Below, one piece after another: positions 6,999 through 14,718 of a DNA stretch of 27,509 nucleotides. Each line of letters starts with the position of its first letter. Positions within the stretch are counted from its first letter, which is position 1. Source of the DNA: CAZGSV01 sp964528605 (lineage in GTDB: Bacteria; Armatimonadota; Zipacnadia; CAZGSV01); assembly GCA_964528605.1 (NCBI GenBank), contig CAZGSV010000035.1, forward strand, positions 1 through 27,509, written 5' to 3'. The notes beneath the pieces were generated by a model. That model was not told the origin of the DNA. It worked only from the letters and a program-made list of their open reading frames with translations, and did not search any database. The position numbers and the translations under genes are program-made.

Positions 6999-8383
6999 TT
7001 CTTTGCCTCGCCTGCGCCGGTGTCTGCCTGCTTGCCCATCTCGAGCCGGTGGAGGGTCTCGGCGAGGGACTTCTGGGCGTCGGGTGTGCCCTGCCGGAGG
7101 CTGGAGATGGCCACGGCGACTTGGGTGGCCTCGAGTTGGCGGCCCTGCTGAGCGAGCAAGGACTGCGTTGCTCCGAGTTGCTGCAGGGCTTGGGTGGCGG
7201 AGAGTTGCATGGTCTTGAGGCCGACGATGGTCTGCTGGAGTTGGCGGGCGGCCTGCGCGACTTGGAGTTCGCGCGCGACCTCAGGGCGGAGTTCCGCGGG
7301 CACCTCGCTGTCGTCGGTGGTGAAGCGGACAACGGCGGGCTGCTCCAGTTGACGGCGGCCTTGGGAGGCGACGTCGTCGAAAGTGAGCAGCGCGCGGGCG
7401 ATGCGGTAGGTGCCGGGCGCGCGCGGTAGGGTGGCGAGTTCGGCGAGGGCGGTGAGGGTGGAGTTGGCCTCGAGGTCCACCAGGGGGAGCGAGACCAGGC
7501 GCTCGGATATCTGGGCTTCCTTGCCGTGGACCTGGATGCACTGGGTCCACTTGGCGAGGTGGAGTTCGGCGCGCAGGTTCTTGGCGATGACGCGGAGGAC
7601 GGAGCCGATCTCGAGGCGAAAGACCTCGGGGATCATCTCGGGCCGGGAGATGTAGAAGTGGGCGCCGCCGCCGGCGCGGGCGATGCCGGAGAGCAACTCT
7701 TCGTTGTATTCGATGCCGAAGCCGAGGGTGGAGAGGGCGACGCCGGCTTCGCGGGCTTGCTGCGCGAGGCCCACGATGGAGGTGTGGTCTTTGACGCCGC
7801 TGGTGGGCGCGCCGTCGGTGAGGAAGATGATGCGGGAGACGTAGCCGGTGGTGGCCAGGGCGGAGGCCTGCTGGGTGGCGGCGGCGAGGCCGTCATAGAT
7901 GTTGGTGGTGCCGCGGGCGGTTATCTGGGTGATGTGCTGCTTGATGAGTTCTTTGTTGATGACGCGGCGGGGAGGCATGAGGACGTCCACTTGGTCGTCG
8001 AACATGACCAGGGAGAGGACGTCGTTGGCCTCGAGAGAATCAACAACGTAGTTGCAGGCCTGCTTGGCGGACTCGAGGGGCTGGCCTTCCATGGAGCCGC
8101 TGCGGTCAATGAGCAGGCACAGGTTGGTGGGCAGGCGGACTTCCGGGGGGCCGCCGGCGGAGACGAGGAGCAGGAGGTAGACGCGCCCCGGGCGCGGCGC
8201 GGACTCAAGGTCGCGGCCCAGAATGCACTCGAGGCGGACGCCGGTGAAGGCGGGCGCCGCGCCCATGACGGTGCGGTCGCTGTCGGGCGGCTGGCCGATG
8301 ACCGTCCTGTCGGCGTCCGGGCTGCGGATGATGGTGCGGTCTTGATCCGGCGAGGGGGATTGGGTCTTATCGAGGTCCGCCAG
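6995..8383 (-). CDS. VWA-domain protein with N-terminal repeated D-R-T motif (probable CTG start)
   Basis: The 462-residue product begins with a disordered-looking segment carrying DKT (Thr7) and three repeats: DQDRTII (Thr17), DADRTVI (Thr27), DSDRTVM (Thr38). A von Willebrand A domain follows at about 84-262 with the metal site D93-R-S-G-S97 and TDGAPTSG at 189-196. A beta-rich part and a Gln/Leu-rich helical tail (about 375-462) complete it. VWA domains mediate metal-dependent protein contacts; VWA, kinase and PP2C trios are known in bacteria. Start choice: the upstream FHA gene stops at 8412, leaving only a CTG at 8383 with AAAGGAG 8 bases upstream; no in-frame ATG, GTG or TTG exists before Met40. 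An ATG at Met40 has no ribosome site and would drop the repeats. The stop overlaps the next gene as ATGA. Confidence 0.87.
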   Translation of the reverse strand: MADLDKTQSPSPDQDRTIIRSPDADRTVIGQPPDSDRTVMGAAPAFTGVRLECILGRDLESAPRPGRVYLLLLVSAGGPPEVRLPTNLCLLIDRSGSMEGQPLESAKQACNYVVDSLEANDVLSLVMFDDQVDVLMPPRRVINKELIKQHITQITARGTTNIYDGLAAATQQASALATTGYVSRIIFLTDGAPTSGVKDHTSIVGLAQQAREAGVALSTLGFGIEYNEELLSGIARAGGGAHFYISRPEMIPEVFRLEIGSVLRVIAKNLRAELHLAKWTQCIQVHGKEAQISERLVSLPLVDLEANSTLTALAELATLPRAPGTYRIARALLTFDDVASQGRRQLEQPAVVRFTTDDSEVPAELRPEVARELQVAQAARQLQQTIVGLKTMQLSATQALQQLGATQSLLAQQGRQLEATQVAVAISSLRQGTPDAQKSLAETLHRLEMGKQADTGAGEAKK

Positions 8384-8411
8384 GGGTATCGCTCCTTTCC
8401 CACATGGGATT

Positions 8412-9971
8412 CTACCCCATCTCGACGCGCAAGCGAGAGCGGCCCACCTGGACGGTCTGCCCAGGGAAGAGCGTTGTTTGAGAGACGCGCACCCCGTCCA
8501 CCCAGGTGCCGTTGAGGCTGCCCAAGTCCTCGATAACGCAGCCGCTCGGAGTGGGAGAGAGGCGAACGTGACGGCGGGAGACGGTGGGGTCTTCCGGGAC
8601 GACGATTTCCAGGCTGGGGTCGCGGCCGATGGTGGCAGGAGTTGCGAGGCTGATGATACGGCCGGCCAGGGGGCCCTCGATACCGACCAGGCGAAGTGTG
8701 CCGGCCGCGCCGGGCGCGGTTGGGAATCCCACGGGAGCCTGCGGCATGCCGATATCGGTGGGGATGGCGGCGGGCTGCAACTCAAGAGGAGGAGGGCCGG
8801 AGGGCGCAGGCGACCGTTGAGGGGCGGAGGGTTGCCCAATGAGCGGCGGCGGGCCGATGGCCGAGCCGGGAGTGCAGGCGCATGCGCCGGTGCGCGGATC
8901 CTTGGGCGTGCCGCAGTAGGGGCAGATGTCTCCCCCCCCGGTGAGGGGGGCAGGCTGCGAGGGTGCGGAGCGTTGGGCTTGGGCGGCTTGGAGGATGGCC
9001 ATGATGTCGGCGGGGATGAGCGACTCGGCTCCGCGGAGGTGGAAGGCGAGTCTGCGGTTGCCGAGGCGGATGATGTCGCCTTCTTGGAGGACGACCTGAG
9101 TCATGGGCTGGTCGTTGACGAGCGTGGCGCCTCGGCCTTGGGCGGCTTCGAGCACCCAGTGGCCGTTCTGCCGGCGGATGAGGGCATGGCGCGGGGCGAC
9201 GGAGGTGTCGCCGAAGAGTCCGACGTCGCTGAGTTCGTCGCGGCCGAGGGTAGTGACGGGTTTGTCGAGGATGTATTCGCGGCCTTCGTTGGAGCCGCTG
9301 AGGGAGTGGAGCCAGGCTTGCTTGGCCACATCTTCGGCGAGGGCCATGCCGAGGCCGACGAGCCCGCCGAGGGAGGTGACGCCGATGCCGCGGCTGGCGA
9401 CACCGGTGGCGCTGGCGAAGCCGACGAGGTCGAACATAGCGCCGCCGACGCAGCCGCCGATGGCGCCGCCGATGACTCCCATGAGGGCGCGCCTGGCGGA
9501 TTGCCAGCTAGCGCCCAGGCAGGTGCCGATGGCGGCCCCGAAGAGGCCCCAGCCGATGGTGCGGGCGACGATGAGACGGAGGACGAAAGGGAGCAAGACC
9601 TGTGAGGGATGCGGCCCGAGCAGGGCGCTGAACAGTGCTTGGGCGACGGCCACTCCGAGGCTGCCGGCGACGACACCGACGGCACCGCTGACGGCGGCGC
9701 CGCGCAGCAGCCGCTTGGGGGAGCGGTCCACCAGGCCTTCGAAGGCGCCGAGAGCCATTCCTATCCACAAGCCGATAAGCGCGGCCCAGGGCATCTGGCC
9801 GATGATCGCCTCCGAGAGGGTGGTGTGCAGGGGGGGCGCGCTCTCGAGGGTGACCTCGATCGGCGGGCGAGCAGTCTCGGGGCTGGCGAAGGCTTCGGCG
9901 ACCAGCCAGCCGAGCAGGCCGCCCACGGCGCCGGCGAGGGCGTAGTAGAGGATGCGCCTGCGGGTTGTCAT
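8412..9971 (-). CDS. Polytopic membrane protein with two FHA domains and a zinc-knuckle-like motif
   Basis: The 519-residue product has about five to six membrane helices in residues 8-215, many rich in Gly-xxx-Gly (GAVGGLLGWL, IGGAIGGCVGGAMF). FHA1 follows at 236-312 (LGRDELSD, PRHALI); its usual S-x-N-G motif reads GRGATLVND, so phosphothreonine binding may be weakened. A cysteine motif at 350-366 (CPYC, then CAC) sits in a Pro/Ala linker, then a complete FHA2 at 446-519 (IGRDPS, SRRHVRL, SLNGTWVDG). The starting ATG at 9971 is 19 bases after the upstream stop with no clear ribosome site. The same order, membrane part then cysteine motif then C-terminal FHA, appears in the upstream gene, suggesting duplication. 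Likely role: membrane receptor or scaffold that gathers phosphorylated partners. Confidence 0.88.
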   Translation of the reverse strand: MTTRRRILYYALAGAVGGLLGWLVAEAFASPETARPPIEVTLESAPPLHTTLSEAIIGQMPWAALIGLWIGMALGAFEGLVDRSPKRLLRGAAVSGAVGVVAGSLGVAVAQALFSALLGPHPSQVLLPFVLRLIVARTIGWGLFGAAIGTCLGASWQSARRALMGVIGGAIGGCVGGAMFDLVGFASATGVASRGIGVTSLGGLVGLGMALAEDVAKQAWLHSLSGSNEGREYILDKPVTTLGRDELSDVGLFGDTSVAPRHALIRRQNGHWVLEAAQGRGATLVNDQPMTQVVLQEGDIIRLGNRRLAFHLRGAESLIPADIMAILQAAQAQRSAPSQPAPLTGGGDICPYCGTPKDPRTGACACTPGSAIGPPPLIGQPSAPQRSPAPSGPPPLELQPAAIPTDIGMPQAPVGFPTAPGAAGTLRLVGIEGPLAGRIISLATPATIGRDPSLEIVVPEDPTVSRRHVRLSPTPSGCVIEDLGSLNGTWVDGVRVSQTTLFPGQTVQVGRSRLRVEMG

Positions 9972-9990
9972 AAGCGGCTACGAGATGGCC

Positions 9991-11523
9991 CTAAGGGAGG
10001 AGCAGGCGAAAGCGGGCGCCTCCAACTTGCAGCACATCGCTTGAGCGCAGGACGCCGTCGGTAATGCGCTGGCCGTTGATGAAGGTCCCGTTGGCGCTGC
10101 CTTCGTCGTGGACGCGGACTTCTTGACCGGCCCATTCCAGGGTGCAGTGATGGCGCGAGACGGTCTTGTCAGTTAGGGTGATGTCGGCGGCGGGATCGCG
10201 GCCCAAGGTCATGTTGGGGGAGAGAGGGAACTGCTTGCCCGCGACTTCGCCGAGGTCGCCGAGTAGGGTGGGCTGCTGGACCTGGGGGGCGACGGCGGCT
10301 GCGGGCGCCTGCGCGCCGACGGTGCAGGCGCATTGGCCGGTGAGCGGGTCGCGCGGCGTGCCGCAGAAGGGGCAGATTCCGGGCGCTGCCTGGCCAGGGG
10401 TGGCGGGCCCGGCTTCGGCTTGGGGAGCAGCAGCGGGGGCGGCGCTGGGGACCTGGGCGGCGATGTAGCCTGCTGCGGCGAGGGCCCAGATGGCGGAGAG
10501 GACAATGGCTATGGCGACGGGCCCGAGGGCCGCGGAGATGGGCTCAGCAAAGGCGATGGGGGCGACCAGGCTGGCGGCGAGGGCGGCGGTGGCGGCCGCT
10601 GCTGCGATACGGCGCCCTGCTTCGGCGAGGGTCGCCGCTAGGAAGAGCACGGCCACACCGGCGAGGGACCACAACGCCTGAAGGCCGAAAGTGCTCTCGC
10701 GGTAGGCCATGGCGGTGGTGGTGGCGGCTGAGAGGCCTAGGCCCAGGAGCGGCACAAGCCACAGGAGCCAGTTGGTGAGGCCTCCGGCGATGGCCTTGCC
10801 GGGATGCTCAACGAGGGCGACCACGGCGGCCAGCAGTGCGGCGAGGAGACTGACCAGGAAGAGGGTGCGTGCCCAATTGGAGACCAAGGCGTCGAGCCTG
10901 CGAGGCGCGCCGCGCGGGGGGGCTTCTCCGGTTGGCTGGAGGTTGCGCGTGATGTCGGTCACTGGTTTGCCCTCGGGCGAGAGCAGCGGGACTTTGGCCT
11001 CGTCGGCCTTGAGGCCCTTGCCTTCGACGCGCAAGGTGACGGCGCCCAGGGGCACGAGTTCGAAGACGGTCTCTGCTTTGCCGCCGACGATGGTCACGTC
11101 TTTCGCGCGCGAGGGCTCGGGAGGTTGGAGTAGGGTGACGCTCGCCGCGTAGGAGGCGTTCCGGTCGGGGATGACGAGGCGAACGGTGAGGCGGCTGAGG
11201 TAGCGGAAGTCCTCGGGTTTGAGGGTGAGGGACTGGCCGGGGGTGATGGACACGACGGCCGACCTGGCCCCTTCGCGCTCGGACAGAGACAGGCGGGCCT
11301 TCTGCGCTCCGGGCGGGAGGACGGACAGGTCCACCCGCAGGGGCAGAGACTCGACCGATTCGGGGCCGCGCTGAGCCTGCTGCCCGGCTTCCTCCCAGAT
11401 GAGGGTGTAGGCGTACTTGCCGGGTGGCGCTTGGACGGTCACGTATCTGGCCGGCTGGGCGACAGCAGAGGAGGCCAGGGCCGCGCACAGCGCAAGGACG
11501 AGCGCGACAACAGGTGCGCGCAT
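9991..11523 (-). CDS. Signal-peptide membrane protein with C-terminal FHA domain
   Basis: The 510-residue product has a signal peptide (MRAPVVALVLALCAALASSA, then VAQP), an extracytoplasmic beta-rich region of about 190 residues, about five to six membrane helices in the middle (LFLVSLLAALLAAVVALV, WLLWLVPLLGLGLSAA and others), a cysteine motif CPFC...CAC like that of the next gene, and a C-terminal FHA domain (about 438-510: LGRDPAADI, SRHHCTLE, SANGTFINGQ). The FHA pocket residues are intact, so phosphothreonine binding is expected on the cytoplasmic side while the N-terminal part could sense something outside. The start is ambiguous: ATG at 11523 gives a classical signal peptide and no overlap; ATG at 11556 has AAAGGA nearby but overlaps the upstream gene by 26 bases. 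Second gene of the operon. Confidence 0.87.
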   Translation of the reverse strand: MRAPVVALVLALCAALASSAVAQPARYVTVQAPPGKYAYTLIWEEAGQQAQRGPESVESLPLRVDLSVLPPGAQKARLSLSEREGARSAVVSITPGQSLTLKPEDFRYLSRLTVRLVIPDRNASYAASVTLLQPPEPSRAKDVTIVGGKAETVFELVPLGAVTLRVEGKGLKADEAKVPLLSPEGKPVTDITRNLQPTGEAPPRGAPRRLDALVSNWARTLFLVSLLAALLAAVVALVEHPGKAIAGGLTNWLLWLVPLLGLGLSAATTTAMAYRESTFGLQALWSLAGVAVLFLAATLAEAGRRIAAAAATAALAASLVAPIAFAEPISAALGPVAIAIVLSAIWALAAAGYIAAQVPSAAPAAAPQAEAGPATPGQAAPGICPFCGTPRDPLTGQCACTVGAQAPAAAVAPQVQQPTLLGDLGEVAGKQFPLSPNMTLGRDPAADITLTDKTVSRHHCTLEWAGQEVRVHDEGSANGTFINGQRITDGVLRSSDVLQVGGARFRLLLP

Positions 11524-11530
11524 TACCGGC

Positions 11531-12259
11531 TTACCATTCGCTATAGGATTTGCCATCTTTGTCCTTTCCGGTGGCGGCGGAGCCCATTCCCACGCGCCCG
11601 AGTTTGGCCGGGTCGGTTTTCTCGTAGGACCAGTCGCGACCCTGCGAGTTGCCGCCGGTGATCCTGTTGAACGGTAGGGCGGTGACGCCCGGTGGTAGCG
11701 GGATACCGGTAGGGAAGGTCATGTCGGAATGGAGGTAAGGCCCGCGCCAGGATTCGGGCTTGATGGGAGCCGCGACCACCTTGCCGTCCTGCGCGACGAG
11801 CCCTTGTTTGGGCGGCTTGCCGGCGGCGAGGTCGGTGAGGTTCTCGGGGTAGGCGCCGCAGTGGGCGTAGAAGGTTTTGGCCGCGTTGCGCATGGAGGTG
11901 AGCGAAGCGCGCGTTTGGATTTCGGACATGCTCTCCATCGCGGGGCGGAAGGCGTGCAACCAGAAGTAGCCGACCACCATCATGGCGGCGATGCCGAGGA
12001 CGGCGAGCGATCCGCAGCCGATGAGCACCCAGCCCCAGGCGGGGACGCCGGACTTGCGCCGCGCCGGAGGCGGCGGGGAGGCGCCCGCTAAAGGAGTGCC
12101 GCAGGCGGTGCAGAAGCGCAGCCCGGGCGCGAGCGTGCGCCCGCAGCCAGGGCAGGTGACAGCGCCCTCTTGCGACGATTCTTGGCCAAGGGCGCGCCCA
12201 CACTGAAAGCAGAACCGAGAACCATCAGGCAGGGACTGACCGCAATAGCTGCAGACCAC
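11531..12259 (-). CDS. Double zinc-ribbon protein with one membrane helix and pseudopilin-like C-terminal domain
   Basis: The 242-residue product has two N-terminal zinc ribbons (CSYC/CFQC and CPGC/CTAC, residues about 3-60), one membrane helix at about 78-105 (WVLIGCGSLAVLGIAAMMVVGYFW), and a C-terminal part (about 112-242) resembling the globular domain of GspG-type pseudopilins: SMRNAAKTFYAHCGAYPENLTDL, then WRGPYL and a SYSEW end. Pseudopilins normally start with a prepilin leader; here zinc ribbons replace it, so this is not a secreted pilin but a membrane protein showing a pilin-like head outside. The GTG start at 12259 has GGAG 8 bases upstream. It is the first of seven closely spaced genes ending with the kinase. 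The exact function is unknown; zinc ribbons recur in at least two more operon members. Confidence 0.82.
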   Translation of the reverse strand: MVCSYCGQSLPDGSRFCFQCGRALGQESSQEGAVTCPGCGRTLAPGLRFCTACGTPLAGASPPPPARRKSGVPAWGWVLIGCGSLAVLGIAAMMVVGYFWLHAFRPAMESMSEIQTRASLTSMRNAAKTFYAHCGAYPENLTDLAAGKPPKQGLVAQDGKVVAAPIKPESWRGPYLHSDMTFPTGIPLPPGVTALPFNRITGGNSQGRDWSYEKTDPAKLGRVGMGSAATGKDKDGKSYSEW

Positions 12260-12281
12260 TGGGAATCTCCCCTCCCCAGAC

Positions 12282-13439
12282 TTAGAAGGCCTCCTCTAGC
12301 AAGAGGAGCAGGTCCTCATTGGTGGGTGTGCGCGGGTTCTTGAGGGTGGAGCCCCGCAGGGCGTTCTCGGCGACCCAGGGCAGGTCATCTTCCTGGACGC
12401 CAAGTTCGCGGAGCGAGGGAGGAATGCCGACACGGTCGCTCAACTCGCAGACGGCCCCGTGCACGGCGACGGCCAACTCTTCAACGGATCGTCCTTCCGG
12501 GTTGATGTGAAAGGCGGCAGCCAGCTGGGCGTACTTGGGCGCGGCCACTTCGAGGTTGAACTCCATCACGTAAGGAAGGAGCACGGCACAGAGGAGGCCG
12601 TGAGGTAGGTCGTAGAGCGCACCGAGAGGATGGGAGAGGCCATGAGCGACGCCGAGGCCGGAATTGGCGAGGGCGACGCCGCTGGTCATGCTGGCGAGGG
12701 AAAGGTTGCTGCGCGCTTCGAGGTCGTCGGGGTTTTCGACGGCGCGCGGCAGGTAGCGGAAGACCAGTTCGGCGCCCCGGAGGGCGAGCGCGTCGGTGAC
12801 GGGGTTGGCCTTGATGGAGGCGAGGACCTCGAGGTGCTGGGTGAGGGCGTCCATTCCCGTGGAGGCCGTCAGCGGGGGGGGCACGGTGAGGGTGAGCAGC
12901 GGGTCCACGAGGGCGAGGCGGGGCCAGAGGTGGTCGCCGCGGATGGAGGTCTTGAGGCGCCGATCGGTATCGGTGAGCACGGCGTTGTTGGTGACTTCGG
13001 CGCCGGAGCCGGCGGTGGTGGGGACGGCGACGCAGGGGAGCCCCGGTTGGGGGGGCTCGCCTTCGCCGAGGTAACGAGCGGCGGGGGCGTCGTTGGCGAT
13101 GAGCACTGCGACTGCCTTGGCGGCGTCGAGAGCGGAGCCGCCGCCGAGGCCGATGATGAAGTCGGCGCCGGACTCCTTGGCTCGCGCCACGCCGGCGTCA
13201 ACCAGGGAGCAGGCGGGGTTCTGGGTGACCTGGTCCCAGACGTCGGAGGTGATGCCGGCCTGGAAGAGGACGTCTTGCAGGCGCGAGAGGGCGCCGGAGT
13301 CCTTAGAGGACTGCTGGCCGGTGACGATGAGGGCGCGCTGGCCGAAGGGAGCGCACAACTCCCCTGCTTGGGCGAGGACGCCGGGGCCGAAGACCACCTT
13401 GGTCGGCACTTGGAAGGGGAACTGCTGTTGTTCGCTCAT
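12282..13439 (-). CDS. Iron-containing (group III) alcohol dehydrogenase
   Basis: The 385-residue product is full length for the Fe-ADH family, which interconverts alcohols and aldehydes or ketones with NAD(P)H. It starts with FPFQVPTKVVFGPGVL; the dinucleotide site GLGGGSALDAAK is at about 97-108; PTTAGSGAEVTNNAVL follows. Metal ligands are expected in GMDALTQHLE and in AHGLSHPLGALYDLPHG, which hold the Asp and three His of the family. The C-terminal end carries NPRTPTNEDLLLLLEEAF. The ATG at 13439 has GGAG 8 bases upstream. The gap to the zinc-ribbon gene downstream is only 22 bases, so the dehydrogenase may be cotranscribed with the signalling operon, though nothing in the sequence links its chemistry to signalling. 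Substrate (for example 1,2-diols or lactaldehyde) cannot be told from sequence. Confidence 0.93.
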   Translation of the reverse strand: MSEQQQFPFQVPTKVVFGPGVLAQAGELCAPFGQRALIVTGQQSSKDSGALSRLQDVLFQAGITSDVWDQVTQNPACSLVDAGVARAKESGADFIIGLGGGSALDAAKAVAVLIANDAPAARYLGEGEPPQPGLPCVAVPTTAGSGAEVTNNAVLTDTDRRLKTSIRGDHLWPRLALVDPLLTLTVPPPLTASTGMDALTQHLEVLASIKANPVTDALALRGAELVFRYLPRAVENPDDLEARSNLSLASMTSGVALANSGLGVAHGLSHPLGALYDLPHGLLCAVLLPYVMEFNLEVAAPKYAQLAAAFHINPEGRSVEELAVAVHGAVCELSDRVGIPPSLRELGVQEDDLPWVAENALRGSTLKNPRTPTNEDLLLLLEEAF

Positions 13440-13491
13440 TGGGTTGGCTCCAGTCGCACGCTCTACCGCGCCCGTCTTTCGGTTGGGGGCT

Positions 13492-13521
13492 ATTGTGCGG
13501 CAGTAGGGGCGGTGGTGGCAA
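13492..13521 (-). promoter_or_regulatory. Candidate sigma-70-type promoter for the alcohol dehydrogenase/signalling operon
   Basis: On the minus strand TTGCCA (13521-13516, 5 of 6 consensus) and CACAAT (13497-13492, 4 of 6) are 18 bases apart. This would give a leader of about 45 bases containing the GGAG ribosome site of the dehydrogenase gene. It is the best-scoring pair I see before 13439. Confidence 0.4.
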
Positions 13522-13652
13522 GTAGGGCGTAGTAGACGGCAGACAGTAGGTAGGGAGGGAGCGGTAGACGGTAGAGGGTGTAAGGACAGTAGTCAGTGGG
13601 AGGTACAGGGGCCGGTGGGCAGTGGGAGAGATAGTGGCCAGTGGACAGAAGG
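13522..13652. repeat. Purine-rich degenerate short repeats (GTAGAC/CAGTGG/GTAGGT type)
   Basis: The intergenic stretch is built of imperfect 6-8 base units such as GTAGACGG, CAGTAGG, GGTAGAC, CAGTGGG, CAGTGGAC, and is almost free of C-runs on the plus strand. It lies between the promoter of the dehydrogenase and the stop of the propeller lipoprotein. Similar GTAGGT-rich tracts occur at 24179-24205, 24290-24320 and 24866-24880, so this is a repeat family and not random composition. No coding frame or stem ending in a T-run was seen. Confidence 0.55.
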
Positions 13653-13654
13653 TG

Positions 13655-14707
13655 CTATTCGGCGGCGAGGCGGGTGATCTGGGGAGTGAAGGTGGTAAGG
13701 AGGCTCGCGGCCAGGGTTTCGTTGATGAGATGGACTTCGCCGGTGGTCCGGTCGGCGACGGCGACCCGCTTGCCGGACAACGCGACGGCGGACATGGGAT
13801 CGGGGCCGACGGCGATGGGGTTGTCGCCGCCGCAGACGAGCGCGCCCGTTTCCCAATCGTAAACGATGACGCCGGCCGAGGTGCCGAGGCCGGCCGACGC
13901 GGAGGCAGGGGCGTAGACGCGCTTGTCCTCCCCGAGGGCGAGGTCAACCGCGTGGCCGCCCAGGGCCACGGGGGCTCCGATGATCACGTCGTAGCGTCCG
14001 TTGATGTGATAGACCTGGGAGGCGGCCTCCCCCCCCGCGCCGGCGCAGAGGACGTCCACGGAGCCGCTGGTGTCGGCGACAATCGCCAGCGGCACCGAGC
14101 CGACGCTGATGCTGTTCAAGAGGGCGTTGCCGGTGCTGGTGCTGACGACGCTGACGGTGCCCTGGCCGTAGGTCTGGGCGACCGGGTCGTATTGGGTGTT
14201 GGTGACGTAGATCTTGCTAAGCGTGATGGCCATGGCGGTGGGCGTGCCACCGAGGGCGATCTGGCGAGTGAGGGTGCCGGCCTTGGGATCGACGATGAGC
14301 AGAGAGCCGGTGCCGGAGTCGGTCACGTAGGCGACGGTGTCCACGTAGGGAAGGACGCGCACGGGCACGGCGTTGTCGCCTAAAGGCACGTTACCGAGGG
14401 GGACGCCGTCGGCGGTGGTGAAGACTTGGAGCGAGCGAGTGGCGGCGTCGAGGACGTAGGCCTTGCCGAGGCGGAGGGCTAGGTCCACGGGCTGGGCGCC
14501 GGTAGTGAAGAGGTTGGGAGTCAGCGGCCCGCTGGAGAGTGAGTAGCGAGAGACGGAGGTCTGGGTGGGGCTGAGGGCGAAGAGGGCGCCGCCGGGGAAT
14601 GGGCTGGTGCTCTCGCTTCCGCCGCAGCCGGAGAGGAGGATTAGCAGGCCCAGGCACAGCAACGCGGCTAGGGTGGGAAACAAGGATACAGGCTTGAGCA
14701 AGCGCAT
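13655..14707 (-). CDS. Beta-propeller lipoprotein (YVTN/NHL-like repeats)
   Basis: The 350-residue product has a lipoprotein signal peptide (FPTLAALLCLGLLILL, lipobox LSGC at about 24-27) and then repeated beta-sheet units typical of YVTN/Lgl-type propellers: YVLDAATRSLQVF, YVTDSGTGSLLIVDPKAG, YVTNTQYDP, VSVVSTSTGN, VIVYDWETG. These repeats recur about every 40-45 residues, consistent with a seven-bladed surface-exposed propeller. Such proteins usually bind partners or cell-surface polymers, and no catalytic motif is visible. GTG at 14710 directly precedes ATG at 14707; neither has a ribosome site, but a good promoter ends about 10 bases upstream, so the mRNA is probably leaderless. It is divergent from the sugar transporter. 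Confidence 0.86.
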   Translation of the reverse strand: MRLLKPVSLFPTLAALLCLGLLILLSGCGGSESTSPFPGGALFALSPTQTSVSRYSLSSGPLTPNLFTTGAQPVDLALRLGKAYVLDAATRSLQVFTTADGVPLGNVPLGDNAVPVRVLPYVDTVAYVTDSGTGSLLIVDPKAGTLTRQIALGGTPTAMAITLSKIYVTNTQYDPVAQTYGQGTVSVVSTSTGNALLNSISVGSVPLAIVADTSGSVDVLCAGAGGEAASQVYHINGRYDVIIGAPVALGGHAVDLALGEDKRVYAPASASAGLGTSAGVIVYDWETGALVCGGDNPIAVGPDPMSAVALSGKRVAVADRTTGEVHLINETLAASLLTTFTPQITRLAAE

Positions 14708-14718
14708 CACGAGGAGGA

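Noticed and set aside
3620..7151. Several long plus-strand frames opposite the kinase, phosphatase and FHA genes
   Set aside because: Composition is the reverse-complement signature of the real genes and no domain is recognisable.
8384..8839. N-terminal extension of the VWA frame
   Set aside because: It overlaps the C-terminal FHA domain of the upstream gene in another frame and looks like a shadow.
3176..12259. Type VI secretion regulatory module (PpkA/PppA/Fha)
   Set aside because: No T6SS structural gene is present and the FHA proteins have different architectures.
13522..13652. CRISPR array
   Set aside because: Units are 6-8 bases, degenerate and without spacers of even length; no cas gene is near.
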